A stretch of 64,000 nt of DNA from Calamus simplicifolius (Eukaryota > Streptophyta > Magnoliopsida > Arecales > Arecaceae): the NCBI GenBank assembly GCA_900491605.1, contig UESW01004376.1, positions 715,831-779,830 of the forward strand. Direction: 5' to 3'. Below are positions 10,884-23,007 of the stretch, one piece after another (position 1 is the stretch's first letter; each line of letters begins with the position of its first letter). Position numbers and translations under genes: made by a program. A model generated the notes under the pieces. That model was not told the DNA's origin. It saw only the letters and a program-made list of their open reading frames with translations, and ran no database searches.

Positions 10884-12498
10884 TCAGTCAATAACTTCAA
10901 ATCGAGAAGAAGAAGAAGATCCATGACCACGTCTAAAAGGATTAGATGAATTCAGATGAGGAGCAGGTTGATGAAGGACCTTCATCCTGCGGAGACAACT
11001 AAGAGACGAAACCCTGAATTTTCTATGACATGCTGTAGCATTCAGAAACAATCTTGAAAAAACTATCAAGAGTAGACTGAACTTTTTCAGTATGCACACA
11101 AAAGTAGCAATCTCAGTACTTGCAATGCCAGCACTATCCAACAGAAAATTTATATCATTTCTCAACTTAGAAATTTCAGCAAAATTTTGATAATATCCAC
11201 CATCTCACCATAATTGAATGCTTTTTCCTTAATTACACCGACATTATGCTGTAACTCCCATAAACACCATTTAATTTCATTCAGGGAAGCAAACATGGAA
11301 GAGATGTTGGGAACAATGAAAGTTTCAGAAGAACAAGAAAAGCTGGTCCTAGATACACTAATAGAGACAACATCAGAAATCCTTTGAACTAGAGTGTTCA
11401 TGTCATCCGGGTCAATTTTAACAATAATAGGATGACTTGATTGAGAAGGATTCTGGACAGGTGGTGGATCATTAGGTGGATTTGGATCAATAGAAGGATT
11501 ATTGACAAAGGAAGGATTAACATTAATAGAAGGAGGGGTCAATGGTCATAAGATCATTTACTTCAAACACATAAGAATAATTGATGGTAGGGTCAAAAAA
11601 AATCTGAGATGAAGTAGAAAAATTTTGAGGTTCTGCCGAAAGGTTATGAGGCATAGCAGATCCCTCCCCCTGGACAGGTGCAGAAGGATCTTGCACCTTC
11701 CCTTTGTTTCTAGTCCACTGGTTGTCTACCTTAGTGATCCCCATACGAATCAAGGTACGCTCATTGTAGACATCGGTATAGCTAAGGTTAAAAACATTCT
11801 CACCGTTTACATTAACTCCAAAATGTGTAAAAACATGGGTGGGAAGAAGGTCGTAGGGTAGGGCTACTCTAGTTCTTGTTAAAGCTTCTTTCATGACACG
11901 GAGCATTAAGCTGGGTAGGTTTAAAGAAAATTTGTTCACTATATAAAACATAATATCCAAGTCACGGTCATTTACATAATCAAAACTACCACTTCTAGGG
12001 GTAAGACATAGAGAAATTATATTGTGCAGCAGCCTCATTTCAATATTTAAATCTTTGGCAAAAATACGATCAATATTTGAAGCATCCTCAATGCCAAGAA
12101 TAATTTCCATTTGTACTTTTTACTTTCAAGAGTGTCTTCAAACTCATCATTAGCAGGAATATTCAGAATTTCTCCTAATGTATCTTCATTAAGATCAATT
12201 CTAACATCTTTAACAATTGAAGATACACTACCATCACCAAAACTAAAATTGTGGTAAAATATTTTCACAAGATCAGGATAAATGGAAAGGTTTGTCGTAA
12301 GCAAGAACTCCCAACCTTGAAATATCAATAAATCATCAAGTTCAAAGCTTTTCGTAGCTAGAAAATTAAAATCAACAAATCTACCAAATGTTACAGATCT
12401 CCTAATCATGGATTGGAATCATGAAGAGTTAGAGGGAGTGCACTCACTGATGCCTTGGAAAGAAGATGTGCCACGTCCATTTTCATTTTGGGTGCCAT
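10884..12498 (-). pseudogene. Extra ORF of the Copia element ('putative plant transposon protein' type), copy 2
   Basis: It starts at MAPKMKMDVAHLLSKASVSA (12498). After a frame change it continues as SVTFGRFVDFNFLATKSFEL, FQGWEFLLTTNLSIYPDLVK, the core with LLHNIISLCLTPRSGSFDYV, and LTRTRVALPYDLLPTHVFTH, then a Pro/Asn-rich linker (around 11450-11540) and a C-terminal stretch to 10884. It aligns with copy 1 (6840-7944). It lies between the Copia RNase H and the 3' LTR, where SIRE-like elements carry an envelope-like gene. I see no clear membrane segments, so 'envelope' describes position only. At least three frame breaks make it non-functional. Confidence 0.65.
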
Positions 12499-12659
12499 GA
12501 TCCAAGAGCTTTTAAGAACAAGAAGATTGGAAGTTGATTGAAGAAGAGGAGAAATTTGAGATGAAGACTCACGGCTTGGAGAAAGAGTTGAAGGGAATGA
12601 AGAAGAGAGCAACCAACCATAAGCCCAACTGACCAAAAGATCCAAAGGTTAGATGACGA

Positions 12660-13009
12660 AAAATGAAAAGCTGGGCATCCAAAAGGTGGGATCTAGTCAT
12701 CTAGCAATAAAGATCGATGACCAGTTTAGTGGATTTGGTCATCCACTTCCAAAAGTGGATGGCCAGAAATCGAAATGAATGACCAGAAATCCAAAATAGG
12801 ATGGTCAGGGATGGTCATGTAGAGATGAATTTCATTCATTCAAAGATTGATTGAACCAATTCAAAATTGATTCAAGAAAAATTTTAAATATAAGAAACAT
12901 GAAGATTAAGTAGTGGGGATTCATATGATATAATTTTCATGCAAAGATAATAAACATAAGAGAGTACATACATTAATAAGTCATAACAACTCATAGATAG
13001 TAGGATCAA
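12660..13009. other. Spacer between RNase H remnant and extra ORF
   Basis: It contains diverged copies of the GGTCATCCA phrase also found in the LTR (12660-12800), then AT-rich sequence. No gene is seen. Confidence 0.5.
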
Positions 13010-14822
13010 GCATACCAAGTGAGCTGCAAATCAATTCATACATGTTCAAGCACAATATCACCATTATTAACATGATCTCTAATAAAATGATGCCTATCTC
13101 TATATGTTTTGTTCTAGAGTGTTGAATGTGATTCTTAGTTAGATTGATAGTACTAATATTATTGCATTTTATTAGAATGTCTTTAAGTTTATTCCATAGT
13201 CTTCTAGTTATTATTTAATCCATAAGATTTGAGTACAACAACTTCCACCTGCAATGTACTCAGCCTCAGCTGTGGACAATGCCACTGAAGTTTATTTCTT
13301 GCTAAACCATGAGATTAAATTAACACCTAGAAATTGGCAAGTTTCACTAGTAGATTTTTTATCTAATTTACAAAGTCTGAATTAGTGTATTCTATTAAGT
13401 TAATGCTAGATTATTTGTTATACTATAAACCTAAGTTTATTGTATCACTCAAATATTTAAAGATTCTTTTAACAGCTAATAAATAAGGTTCCTTAGGGTT
13501 CACTTGATATCTAGCACACATACAAATACTTAACAATATGGTCTACTAGCAGTTAAATACAATAAAGATCCTAGCATGCCTCTATACAATTTTACATCAA
13601 TACTCTTATCAGTACTATAAGAATCTAATCTACAAGAAAAGCTCATACGTGTACCAATATTTAAAGATTCTTTCCAACAATTATTTGATATACTTGCTTT
13701 GGCAAATAAAGATTCCTTCATTATTTTGCTTGATTTATAGTTCAAAAAAATAATTTAACTCTTCTATCATGCTCATCTCGAATTCACCCTGCATAAGCTT
13801 TGCAAAATCTTGACATAATAGTTCATTAGTAGAACCAAAAATGATGTCATCAGAATAAATTTGAACAATAAGCATATCATTATTTTTTTCTTAATGAATA
13901 ACGTTGTATCAATATTTTCTCTAATGAATTGTTGCTAATCAAAAAAATTTTTTAATCGATCATACCACGCTCGAGGAACTTGTTTCAAATCATACAATGC
14001 TTTATTCAATTTGAAAATATGGTTTGAAAACAAGTGGTTCTCAAATCCTGATGGTTGTTCATAAATACTTGTTCAGCAATATATCCATTAAGGAAAGCAC
14101 TCTTAACATCCATTTGATATAACTTTAAATTCATAAAGCATGCAAAAGCAAGTAACAATCTAATAGCTTCTAGTCTTGTAATAGAAGCAAAAGTTTCATC
14201 AAAATCAATTTTCTCTTTCTGACTGTAACCTTTTGCTACTAGTCTTGCTTTATTCATAACTATATTATCATGCTCATCCAATTTATTTCTAAATACCCAT
14301 TTAGTCCCAATAATCGAATGATCATGAGGTCTATCTACTAATGTCCATATATTATTTCTTTCAAATTGGTTCAATTCATCATGCATAGTAGTGATTCATT
14401 CTATATCATCCTTAGCATCATCAAAGTTTAGGTTCAATATAAGAAACAAATGCTAAGTTATTGTATGCATCTCTAAATGAAGATCTAGTTCTAATGCCAT
14501 GTGAGAGATCATCAATGATAAATTTCTTAGCATGATTATGTACATACCTCCAACCTCTTTCTAAGTCATGATTACCTTGAGGTTCTTCATGATTAATAAT
14601 ATTATTTACCTCCTCTTGATCAGCTTGAGCAATTGAGTCCTCCTTTTCTTCCAAAGTAAGTTCCTTCACTTGATTTTCTATTTCTCCTACATCATCAATA
14701 GCCTATCTCTTCCTTAATGAAAGATCATTAGTTTCATCAAATGCAACATGAATAGATTCCTCAACCACTAAGGTATTTTTATTGAAAACTTTATAAGCTC
14801 TACTAGATACACTTGCAAAAGC
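13010..14822 (-). pseudogene. Copia pol remnant: reverse transcriptase and RNase H
   Basis: The pol C-terminal half is clear on the minus strand: SSRAYKVFNKNTLVVEESIH near 14800, FERNNIWTLVDRPHDHSIIG then TKWVFRNKLDEHDNIVMNKA (14290-14370), RLVAKGYSQKEKIDFDETFA, and MDVKSAFLNGYIAEQVF of the reverse transcriptase. The connection KLYRGMLGSLLYLTASRP lies near 13535, and the RNase H end with ALSTAEAEY is near 13260. The catalytic YVDD region lies in a broken stretch (about 13840-13880) with several stops. Gag, protease and integrase are absent upstream. It is non-functional. Confidence 0.88.
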
Positions 14823-16645
14823 TAACTGAATTCATCACAAAATTTAAAGAGGAAAGACAACCAAATGTACCATCTGATAAGAACAAAGTCTGACATACTT
14901 GCCTAGAGATATTCAAGTACAGTAAAGTATCAGAATGATCAATGTGTCAAAAATTCAAAATTTTAGGTTTCTGTGTAGACTATATCTTGTTTTAAATTTA
15001 TTTGTGCTTACTGAAATCAGCAGATATTTGAACCTAAGTTTTGCAATAAATTTGGATAGTTTCCACATGCTTACACTGAATTTTAGGGTGCATCAACATC
15101 CAAACTTTGTTGGTTAGCATAATTGAATTTCAAAAACCCTAGAAAAGGGTATCACTAGTTTGGTGCATGGCATGAACCCTAATGCCATCTCGACACACAC
15201 ACACACACATATTTCAAATGATCTTTTTCTGTAACCCATAATAATGTGATATCTTTTATCAATTTTCATGCATGTGATCTAGAAACTGCAAATGGATGAT
15301 GGATGACCATGTGATGTAAAAGAAATATCAGAACTCTCCAGAGGGCTTAACTAAAAGCAGGTCTGCTAACGAGCATGAGAGGTATGAAGTACACCATTGG
15401 GTTTGTTTCTCTTCAATATTGTTTACAATTTCCCACTTAGAATTTATATGAAGTATTGGATGATTTTGATGTGGATTAGTAGAAAACCACTACATCACAA
15501 GCTTTATGTTATTCCTGTTTTCCCTTCATCTATTTGGAAATGTGGCCTTACACAAATCATTACAGAAAATACAGTCTACCGAGGGACAAAATGACATGAT
15601 ATTTTATGTAAATAAGCATAACTTTGCTTTGAAGAAAAGCTGTTTTGAACTCAATCATGGTTGAGTTTGCAGCCAACATGGGCTTTCAAGAGAAGATGGC
15701 AGAGTAAAAAATTCAAAAACATATTTTAGATATATAGTGCATTTCTAAGAATATACAGGGCATTTCAAATATATTTATATTTAGGTACACTCCCTGTCAT
15801 ATTTATTTTCTATCAAGTAATTTCTGATTATTGGATATTTTCCTTGACCAAGGATTGCTGTAAACACATATTTGGTCCACAATTTGTAAAAGTTCAGGCC
15901 AAATTATTAGCATGCCCAGTTTTGTAACTATTTTATTAGGTTTGAAATCATCTGAATCCATAAAATGCTTAAATGTGCTCAGGTAGAAACTTTACAACGG
16001 ACCACAGAATTGGCTTCAATTCAACTTTAAATGGAAATACAGCTGAATGTTTGATTTTTGTTCCATCACAACCTAACGCTTGATATATATTACAAGAAAA
16101 GATTATAGGGACAGTTTGTTGGAAAAGCTGCTTGTAACTGGAAATTTAATTTGTTTATGATGTATCTCTTAAATTAATGTACTTTATCCAGTTATGACCT
16201 CATCTTCTATAAGAAAATTTTCCTTGATAATTATTTGATCTTTTTCCCACTTTATACTCTGATTTGATTCCATTTATAAACCCACTTCTCTGCATATCAA
16301 TACTTTCAGCTTCCATGATTTAGAGCATGTTAAACAACATGATTGGTGAATGCAGCTTGCCTTATTCAGAATTTTCCATGAAGAAATGAACTTAGGGGAA
16401 ATTTTTGGGTTGTTGTTTTTGTACCAATGATTAGATACAATTGTTTTTTATTTGTTATGATTTCATTGTGTTGGAATACTTATATCTGGTGCTCAATGTG
16501 TGTGGTTGTGTGTTTCTAATTTATGGCTGTGTGATGTTGTTGGTTTTCCACACCATACCTGCAGCATGTCTATTAATTTTGTTCAGGGAAGAAAGCAGGA
16601 TTATAAAGTGGAGGAAAATGATAGGTGTTGGTGGGAGTGATTGGA
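14823..16645. other. AT-rich flank left of the CACTA element, no gene recognised
   Basis: Low-GC sequence with a short (AC)n run near 15193-15208. The longest open frames are under 140 codons and lack recognisable domains. The reading frame from 16441 runs into the CACTA end and is fortuitous. It could be intron or intergenic DNA of the locus hit by the CACTA element. Confidence 0.5.
16643..16645. repeat. Left target-site duplication GGA of CACTA
   Basis: It is identical to 23021-23023 on the other side of the element. Confidence 0.9.
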
Positions 16646-16658
16646 CACTACAAGAAAA
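16646..16658 (+). repeat. CACTA left terminal inverted repeat
   Basis: CACTACAAGAAAA is the canonical plant CACTA terminus and is perfectly matched by 23008-23020 in inverse orientation. Confidence 0.95.
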
Positions 16659-16664
16659 GAGCAT

Positions 16665-17230
16665 AATAGTGATAAAAATTTCCATCACTATTCCGTCACA
16701 AATTGGGTTTAGTGACGGATTAGTGACGAAAATCTTATCGTCACAATTTTTGCCGTCACTAAATTTAGTGACGGAAAGAGGTCCGTCACAAAATAATAGC
16801 GACGGATTTGTGATGGAATATTCATCAAAATTTATGACAGAAAATATTTTTCGTCACTAAATTGTGACGAATTTGTGATGAAATATTCCGTCAAAAATTT
16901 GTGATGAAACATATTTTCCGTCACTAAATTATGACGGATTAGTGATGAACTATCCGTCACACATTATTCCATCACTATTCCATCACAAATATTTTCATCA
17001 CTATTCCATCACAATTTAGTGACGGATTATTGACAAAAATTTAGTCACTAAAACTTTCGTCACTAGTCCATCACTAATAGCTCCATCACTATGCCATGAC
17101 GAATTAGTGATGAAAGAATCCATCAATCATTCGTTGTTGTTCCATCACTAATCAATCACTAATATTTTCATCACTAATCCGTCACTATTATTTCTATCAA
17201 AAATCCATCACTAATCCATCATTAACCTAA
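16665..17230. repeat. CACTA left subterminal repeat zone
   Basis: Dozens of near copies of TTAGTGACGGA, TTTGTGACGGA and their complements TCCGTCACTAA occur in both orientations, decaying to GATGGA variants inward. Dense subterminal repeats of this sort bind the transposase in CACTA families. Confidence 0.9.
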
Positions 17231-17410
17231 TAAAATTTCATCAAATTTTTATTCTTATAAATTTAAAATTATTTTTAAATTACAATATTTAATGCATTCT
17301 AATGAAATTTATGGATAAAAATTCAGATTTAAGAATAAAAAATGCATTTCATAAAATAAGATAAATATATCTGTATACATCAACAATACTAATGTTTTAT
17401 ACAATTGACA

Positions 17411-17860
17411 TCAAATTATTAAGTTTAAGATAAGTAAAAGAGACAACTTGTAATGATCAAAACTATTAACGCTGGCATGGGCCATGTCACAGCTTGGTGG
17501 ATTCTCTTCTCCTTCATCACCTTCTACACCTCTAGTCTCCTCATTTTTGCTGTTGCAATGCAGCTCCCCTGAAACATAAATTTTAAAGTCTGTTGTCTTT
17601 GCATGCAGATGGAGCACAGTTTAGGTTTTGCGGACTCTGTCAATATGTCAACTTATTTGGAGTTGCCATTGGCTACACCATCACAGCATCCATACCTGCA
17701 AATCAAAATGATGGGATAGTGGTCATACTAAAAATGATGATATCTGACAATTTTATGGAACGAAATGTCCCAATTTTTTTATGGAACGAAATGTCCCACA
17801 TCCCATCCCACCTTGATTCCCAACACAGTCAGGCATACCAATATACTCGCCTAAATACAT
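17411..17860. other. Unrecognised interior of the CACTA element
   Basis: It lies downstream (minus strand) of the captured kinase exons and may be its following intron or 3' part. A short direct repeat with TTTTATGGAACGAAATGTCCC occurs at about 17751-17771 and 17777-17797. No domain is recognised. Confidence 0.4.
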
Positions 17861-17889
17861 AGATGAGCTATTAACACAGAAAAATTTAC

Positions 17890-18525
17890 CTATATGGGAT
17901 GTGTTGGTGAGTCGAAGTGTCTCTATACTTCTTGGCAAGACCAAAGTCAATAATATACACCTAAAAGTAGAAGGCATACTATGTCAGATGATACACTGAT
18001 CCTGATGCAATCCTTAAAAAAGAGCAGCATAAAAAGATTTTGTGGTCTACCTAATTTGCTCGCCTTCCCAAGCCCATCAGAAAATTATCTGGTTTAATAT
18101 CCCGATGAAGAAAATATTTACCATGAACAAACTCTACTCGGTTGATCTAATGAACATCAAGGCAGATTATAAATTGAGCAAAAAACTTATGAATAAAAAG
18201 TATCAAAAAATGTCAAATAATACCATCTGATCAGCTAGCACTAGCACAGACTTCAAAGAAAGCTTTCCACTGCATAAGTTAAAAATATCTTCAAGGCTTG
18301 GTCCCAATAAATCCAGGACAAGAACATTATAGTCACCTTCAACACCAAACCATCGCACATTTGGAATTCCAGCTGCCAAAATAAAAAGAAGAAATACAAA
18401 GACCCCGTGAATAATATAAACAAATTTTTAAAAAGGGTAAACAGGAATTCTAATTACTTCCTCCTTGTAAAATTCTATACAGCTTTGATTCGTATAGCAG
18501 CTGCGGATGCTTTGTTTTGATATTT
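17890..18525 (-). pseudogene. Captured casein kinase I fragment (four exons, introns retained)
   Basis: Casein kinase I enzymes are Ser/Thr kinases. On the minus strand the exons read KHPQLLYESKLYRILQGG (about 18510-18450), IPNVRWFGVEGDYNVLVLDL and LGPSLEDIFNLCSGKLSLKS then VLVLADQM (about 18375-18225), RVEFVHGKYFLHRDIKPDNF then LMGLGRRAN (18145-18051), and VYIIDFGLAKKYRDTSTHQH then IPYR (17960-17890). HRD and DFG motifs are intact and the exon borders have GT/AG signals. The glycine loop and everything after IPYR are missing, and the Gln codon at the end of the third exon has become TAG. The retained introns show that genomic DNA, not cDNA, was captured. It is non-functional as a kinase. Confidence 0.9.
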
Positions 18526-19311
18526 TCCTGATCAAAAAGAATGATGCATCATAACCAACTCTATCATAATATCGAAGTGACTAAAATGTAAATAAGCATT
18601 TTCTAACATGCGTTTTACAATAGTGGCATCTCCACTACCAATATGCAGTAACTAATTTTAATTCATGGCACTAAAGATGGAGAAATCACATTATCATACC
18701 TTAACTGATCAAAATAAATAAATCAGTCAAATAATTGCGAAACTAATGGTGTTTCCTTAGTCTTGTGAAAACAAAAAACTATGTTAATACATAAAAAATG
18801 GCCAGACTAGTAAAAATTTCAGTTTACCACAACATATTGGGAAAAAAGAAAAACCTAGAGGAGATGTTATATGAGATTCAGTATGGTTCTCATATCAAAG
18901 AAACCTCATTATGTTTATGCCAGTTAAGTTGCTCTTTAATCAAATTACCTTGTTTCCTTTATAAAATTAGCTAGATAATATTCACGATTATGCATCAACA
19001 ATGATATGATGATCTGTATAAAGAGTTGCAAGGGAGCATCCTAGACAAATTGAGACTACATTTAGCAGCATGAGCAGAAGAATTCATGCCCAGTGAATGT
19101 TTTGAGACAGAAACCAATAAAAAAGCAAAATTCTTTGCAAATTTTAGCATTCACACTATCATTTGATCTTTAACAGACTGAATGTAAAGACTGAGAGTTG
19201 TGTTAACACTTAAAATCTCCAATTCCTAAGAGCATGCAATAGCAAGGAACTAGTTGAGCTTTCCGATCATTCATAATGAGAATTTAAGGGAAGTATTCTC
19301 CTTTCAAGAAG
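18526..19311. other. Unassigned CACTA interior between captured fragments
   Basis: AT-rich. No domain is recognised. It may be intron DNA of the captured kinase gene or of the F-box gene next to it. Confidence 0.4.
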
Positions 19312-19935
19312 TCACACCTTAACAAGTTCATTGTAGTGTGTCGGGTGTAAACTACTGTCATCTTCTGAATTTGAGCATATTACTACCTTGGCCTCAGCAG
19401 AAGCTTTGTTGAGTAGATAAAATAGTGGCATTGTAGTAATATGTTTGAACCAGCATAAAGGATCAGTTTTGCTGTAGCTGGTGCCTTCCTCGCATACTGC
19501 TTCTTCTGGGATGACCAAAACCATTAACTCGAGCATGGTGGCATTCTCAAGGAAGAATTTCATCAACTCCATCTCATTCTTGTGCCCCTTGAAGCTTTTC
19601 ATCTTTATTGTTTTGAGATTACCAAAATCACATATCAGAGGCTCTTCTGCTGGCAGTGCTAAGAATATTTTCATCGAGGGATCTCTATTTTCATGAGGGA
19701 GCTGCATGTTCAAATTGGTATAACAAAGATGAATTATATGATGGGTTCCTCAAGAAAGACATGACAAACTTCTACGTATTAAAGGATGAGGCTCCTACTT
19801 CTATGAAAATTTTATTCAGACAGGGACACTGGCATTTCCCAAAGAAGCCATAGACATCAGAGAGATTACTTTCAGTCATTTGCTCCATGAGAAGTTGTAG
19901 TTCTTGCAGATTCCCGAACACCATTGGATTGGATC
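19312..19935 (-). pseudogene. Captured F-box/LRR protein fragment with FBD domain
   Basis: On the minus strand an upstream piece reads ELQLLMEQMTESNLSDVYGF and GKCQCPCLNKIFIEV, typical of the leucine-rich part of plant F-box proteins. After a frame change, an open frame of 133 codons (19713-19312) contains FGNLKTIKMKSFKGHKNEME and LMKFFLENATMLELMVLV, a good match to the FBD domain that follows the LRRs. The F-box itself is not present. FBD proteins serve as substrate receptors of SCF ubiquitin ligases, but this fragment lacks the part that binds the ligase. The final codons of the open frame are likely not original. Confidence 0.8.
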
Positions 19936-20502
19936 CCATTGATACAGCTATATGCTAACATGGCCAACATGAATCATATATGAAAATTATTTAAGCTAGT
20001 GGTACCCTTTATCAATGGTAATATTCAATGAAATAGCCTAAAGACATACATATGTTACCTGAATAGCACTGCTGCACAAAGTCAGGACTTTAATATTAGC
20101 AAGATATGAAGCGATCCTTAGCCAGTTCGCATGACATCGTCCAGTTTCACGAATTGTTGAGCATAGCATTTTTTTAAACTAAATGCTGTTTGATACTTAA
20201 AGTAGGTATTTCAATTAAGTTGTGCTTATAATCAGTCAAAAATGCATGTTCTTCATCCTTTTCTATTTTTTAAGACAACAAAAAGCATATATCTAAGCCA
20301 CAAAAAGGTTTCAAATTCAAGTGAATAAATGTGTTCTATGAACCAACAACATAAATAAACTTTATATTGTTAAAAAATGTTGCACTGCCCTCCATTTTCG
20401 TAAACTTTGTTTTATGATATTAACTTTTATGTCTTTACCTTCCCGCTTCTCTATTCTTTGGCTGATGGTTTGTTTTATATGCATTGCAATTGTTATAATC
20501 AG
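19936..20502. other. Unassigned CACTA interior
   Basis: AT-rich. No domain or RNA gene is recognised. It ends with a pyrimidine-poor but plausible AG acceptor at about 20501-20502 in front of the next captured piece. Confidence 0.4.
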
Positions 20503-20840
20503 GCAAAGTCAATGACAATGGTGACCAGGGCAAACCTGCCACTGGAAAGGCTGGCAGTCAGGTGGTTGCTGCCGCTGCTAAGCCCAAAGCTAAGACAGAG
20601 GAATCAGTAAAGGCTGCTAAGCCCAAAGCTAAGACAGAGGAATCAGTAAAGGTTGCTAAGCCCAAAGCTAAGACAGAGGAATCATTTAAGGCTGATAAAC
20701 GGAAGGTAGATAATATGATGAAGATGAGGAGGATGATGAGGATGAGGAGGAAGATGGTTCTTATGAAGTATCTGATGAAGATGAGGTCTGTAAGAAGGGG
20801 AAGCAAGCAAAAACTTAGGGAAACCTTGCAACCATTCTCT
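20503..20840 (+). pseudogene. Captured Lys-rich/acidic protein fragment with three KPKAKTEES repeats
   Basis: After an AG acceptor the frame reads GKVNDNGDQGKPATGKAGSQ and VVAAAAKPKAKTEES, with AKPKAKTEESVK repeated three times (a 45-bp unit), then, after one frame change, an acidic run DEDEEDDEDEEEDGSYEVSD. The Lys-rich repeat followed by an Asp/Glu block is seen in plant nucleolar and chromatin proteins such as HD2-type deacetylases and nucleolin-like proteins. I cannot choose between them. The fragment lacks any folded domain and the frame is broken. Confidence 0.55.
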
Positions 20841-20879
20841 TCTCCTTCTAATAATAAGACGGTATTCTCTGCTTAGAGC

Positions 20880-21735
20880 CATGGTTGATTTACTGAAGCC
20901 AGCCCTAATCGGACCAGCAATTCTCAAAGAGCACCAACAAATTCAAGAAAATCTTCCAGCAGAAATCAACAAGTAAGCAATTGACAGAACACCAACAATT
21001 CTTGATTAAAATTGCCAAGACCTTCGTCAACTATTCCAAAACTTCCGATTTCATCTCGAAGAATGAGCAGATCCAAATCGCATTTCAGAACGGAAAAGCT
21101 TCCAAATATATCCTTCTTCCAACGTAGAAGACTCTGCCGAAAATTCGCACCTCTTTGATCAAACTACCAACCAAATATTCTCATAAGCATACAAAAATCC
21201 CACAAATATAAAGATTTTATCATGGATTCAGATATCGGCGGACCCTTGGCTCGATCAAAGTCTAAAGAAAAGAAGGGCACAATCATGTCCTTCAACCAAA
21301 AGCTTACCAATAAATCAAAATAAAACGAAGAAAAGACAAATATTAGACACAAATAAAATCAAAACAAATTCGAAGTACTTCGAGACAATGAAACCAAGAA
21401 ATCAGGATTCAAAACCCTAGATTACCGAAAATTAAGCACAACAAAGCAAGAATTTCTCCTCGAATAATAAACCCTATTTCCCGAACAAACGCGATTGAGC
21501 CACCAGAAAAACGCAGAGGGGGGGGGGGGGGAATAGAAGACCTACGAGGGAGAAAACCGGAGACGGAAGAAGGCGGAGCGGAGGGCGATCGAAGAGAACG
21601 GGGTTCTTGGAGGACGAGGAAGCGGAAGGGAGAAAAGAGTCGCCTCCTTTGGGGAAGCGAAATCCGAGAAGGAAATCGTGTGGTTCTGTTGACGTGCGGG
21701 CGATCCCTAGAGCTATCGGTTAGGAGCATTTATAG
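20880..21735. other. CACTA interior resembling a gene 5' leader, with poly-G run
   Basis: On the minus strand a frame from 21729 reads Arg/Ser/Pro-rich sequence with a Pro run, and the segment 21500-21730 is GC-rich compared with its neighbours. This looks like the first exon or leader of another captured gene rather than CACTA-encoded sequence. A run of 14 G lies at 21517-21530. No protein family is recognised. Confidence 0.4.
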
Positions 21736-21985
21736 GGGGGAATCACAACCGTCGAGCTGGGGAGCATCCGGTTAGGAGCATTTAAGTTAATCATATATAA
21801 TACATAATATATAAAAATAATAAAATTTAAAAATATTTTATTATTTTTTATTTTAATATTAATTTTTTAAAAAAATATTAGACATGCAATTATTTATAAT
21901 AAAAATATTATTATTATTATAAATTATTAATTTTTTTATTTTACTTTCTTTCTTCTTATTTAAATAAAAAAATATTAAAAGTATA
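21736..21985. other. Very AT-rich tract in the CACTA element
   Basis: Almost pure A/T with TTATTATTATT runs, separating captured DNA from the right subterminal repeats. No gene is possible here. Confidence 0.7.
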
Positions 21986-21989
21986 AATT

Positions 21990-23005
21990 TGGTGACGGAA
22001 GGGCAATCCGTCACTAATTCGTTACTAATATAGTGACGGATTGCTCTTCCGTCACTAATTTTATAATGGATTAGTGACGGAAGGGCAATATGTCACTAAA
22101 TTAGTGATGGATGAAGAAATCCGTCACTAAATTAGTGACGGATTTCTCTTTCATCACTAAATTAGTGATGAATAGGGCAATCCGTTACTAAATTAGTGAT
22201 GGATTAGTGACGGAAGGCCAATCCGTCACTAAATTAATGACGGATGGGGCAATCCATCACTAATTTAGTGATGGATTACTCTTCCGTCACTAATTAGTGA
22301 TGAATTAGTGACGAAAGGGCAATCCGTCACTAATTTAGTGATGGATTTCTCATCCATCACTAATTTTGATGGATTAGTGATGGAAAATATTCATCACTAA
22401 TTAGTGACGATTGTTTTTCATCACTAATTTGTGACGGATTAGTGACGAAAAAGTAATCCATCATTAAGTTAGTGACGGATTGCCTCATCCATCACAAAAT
22501 TAGTGACGGATTGCCCAAACCGTCATTAAATTAGTGATGGATTAGTGATGGAAGAAATATCCGTCACTAATTTAGTGACGGATTGCTCTTTCGTCACTAA
22601 TTTGTTATGGATTAGTGACGGAAGGGCAATCCGTCACTAAATTAGTGATGGATTTCTCATCCATCACTAATTTTAATGGATTAGTGACGAAAAATAGTTC
22701 GTCACTAATTAGTGACGATTGTTTTTCATCACTAATTAGTGACGGATTAGTGACGAAAAAGCAATCCATCACCAAGTTAGTGACGGATTGCTCTTCCGTC
22801 ACTAATTTGTTATGGATTAGTGATGGAAGGGCAATCCGTCACTAAATTAGTGACCGATGTAATAGTCCGTCACTAATTTAGTGACAGTTTAGTGACGAAA
22901 AAATTAATCCGTCATTGATTTTAATTTTTTTGTCACTATTTTGTTACTAAACCATCACAATTTAGTGACGAAATTTTCCATCACTAATTTTTGTCACTAT
23001 TTTGA
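21990..23005. repeat. CACTA right subterminal repeat zone
   Basis: About 1 kb made almost entirely of TTAGTGACGGA / TCCGTCACTAA units with linkers such as AGGGCAA and TTGCTCTT, in alternating orientation so that neighbouring units form many small inverted repeats. Two stretches, near 22260-22440 and 22560-22800, are near-duplicates. This zone is nearly twice as long as the left one. Confidence 0.9.
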
Positions 23006-23007
23006 TA

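Larger units (their letters stand above)
7945..14822 (-). mobile_element. SIRE/Maximus-like Ty1/Copia retrotransposon, 5'-truncated
   Basis: Read on the minus strand the order is the C-terminal half of pol (reverse transcriptase and RNase H, 14822 to about 13010), an additional ORF in the envelope position (12498-10884), a polypurine tract (about 10218-10198) and a 3' LTR (10197-7945). An extra ORF between pol and the 3' LTR is characteristic of the SIRE/Maximus lineage. Gag, protease, integrase and the 5' LTR are missing. Homology stops near 14822, so this is a truncated copy. The five bases next to the LTR are CCAGA (7940-7944); the matching duplicate would have been at the lost end. Confidence 0.8.

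Noticed and set aside
16441..16860. A 139-codon plus-strand frame
   Set aside because: It crosses the CACTA left border and its second half translates the subterminal repeats.
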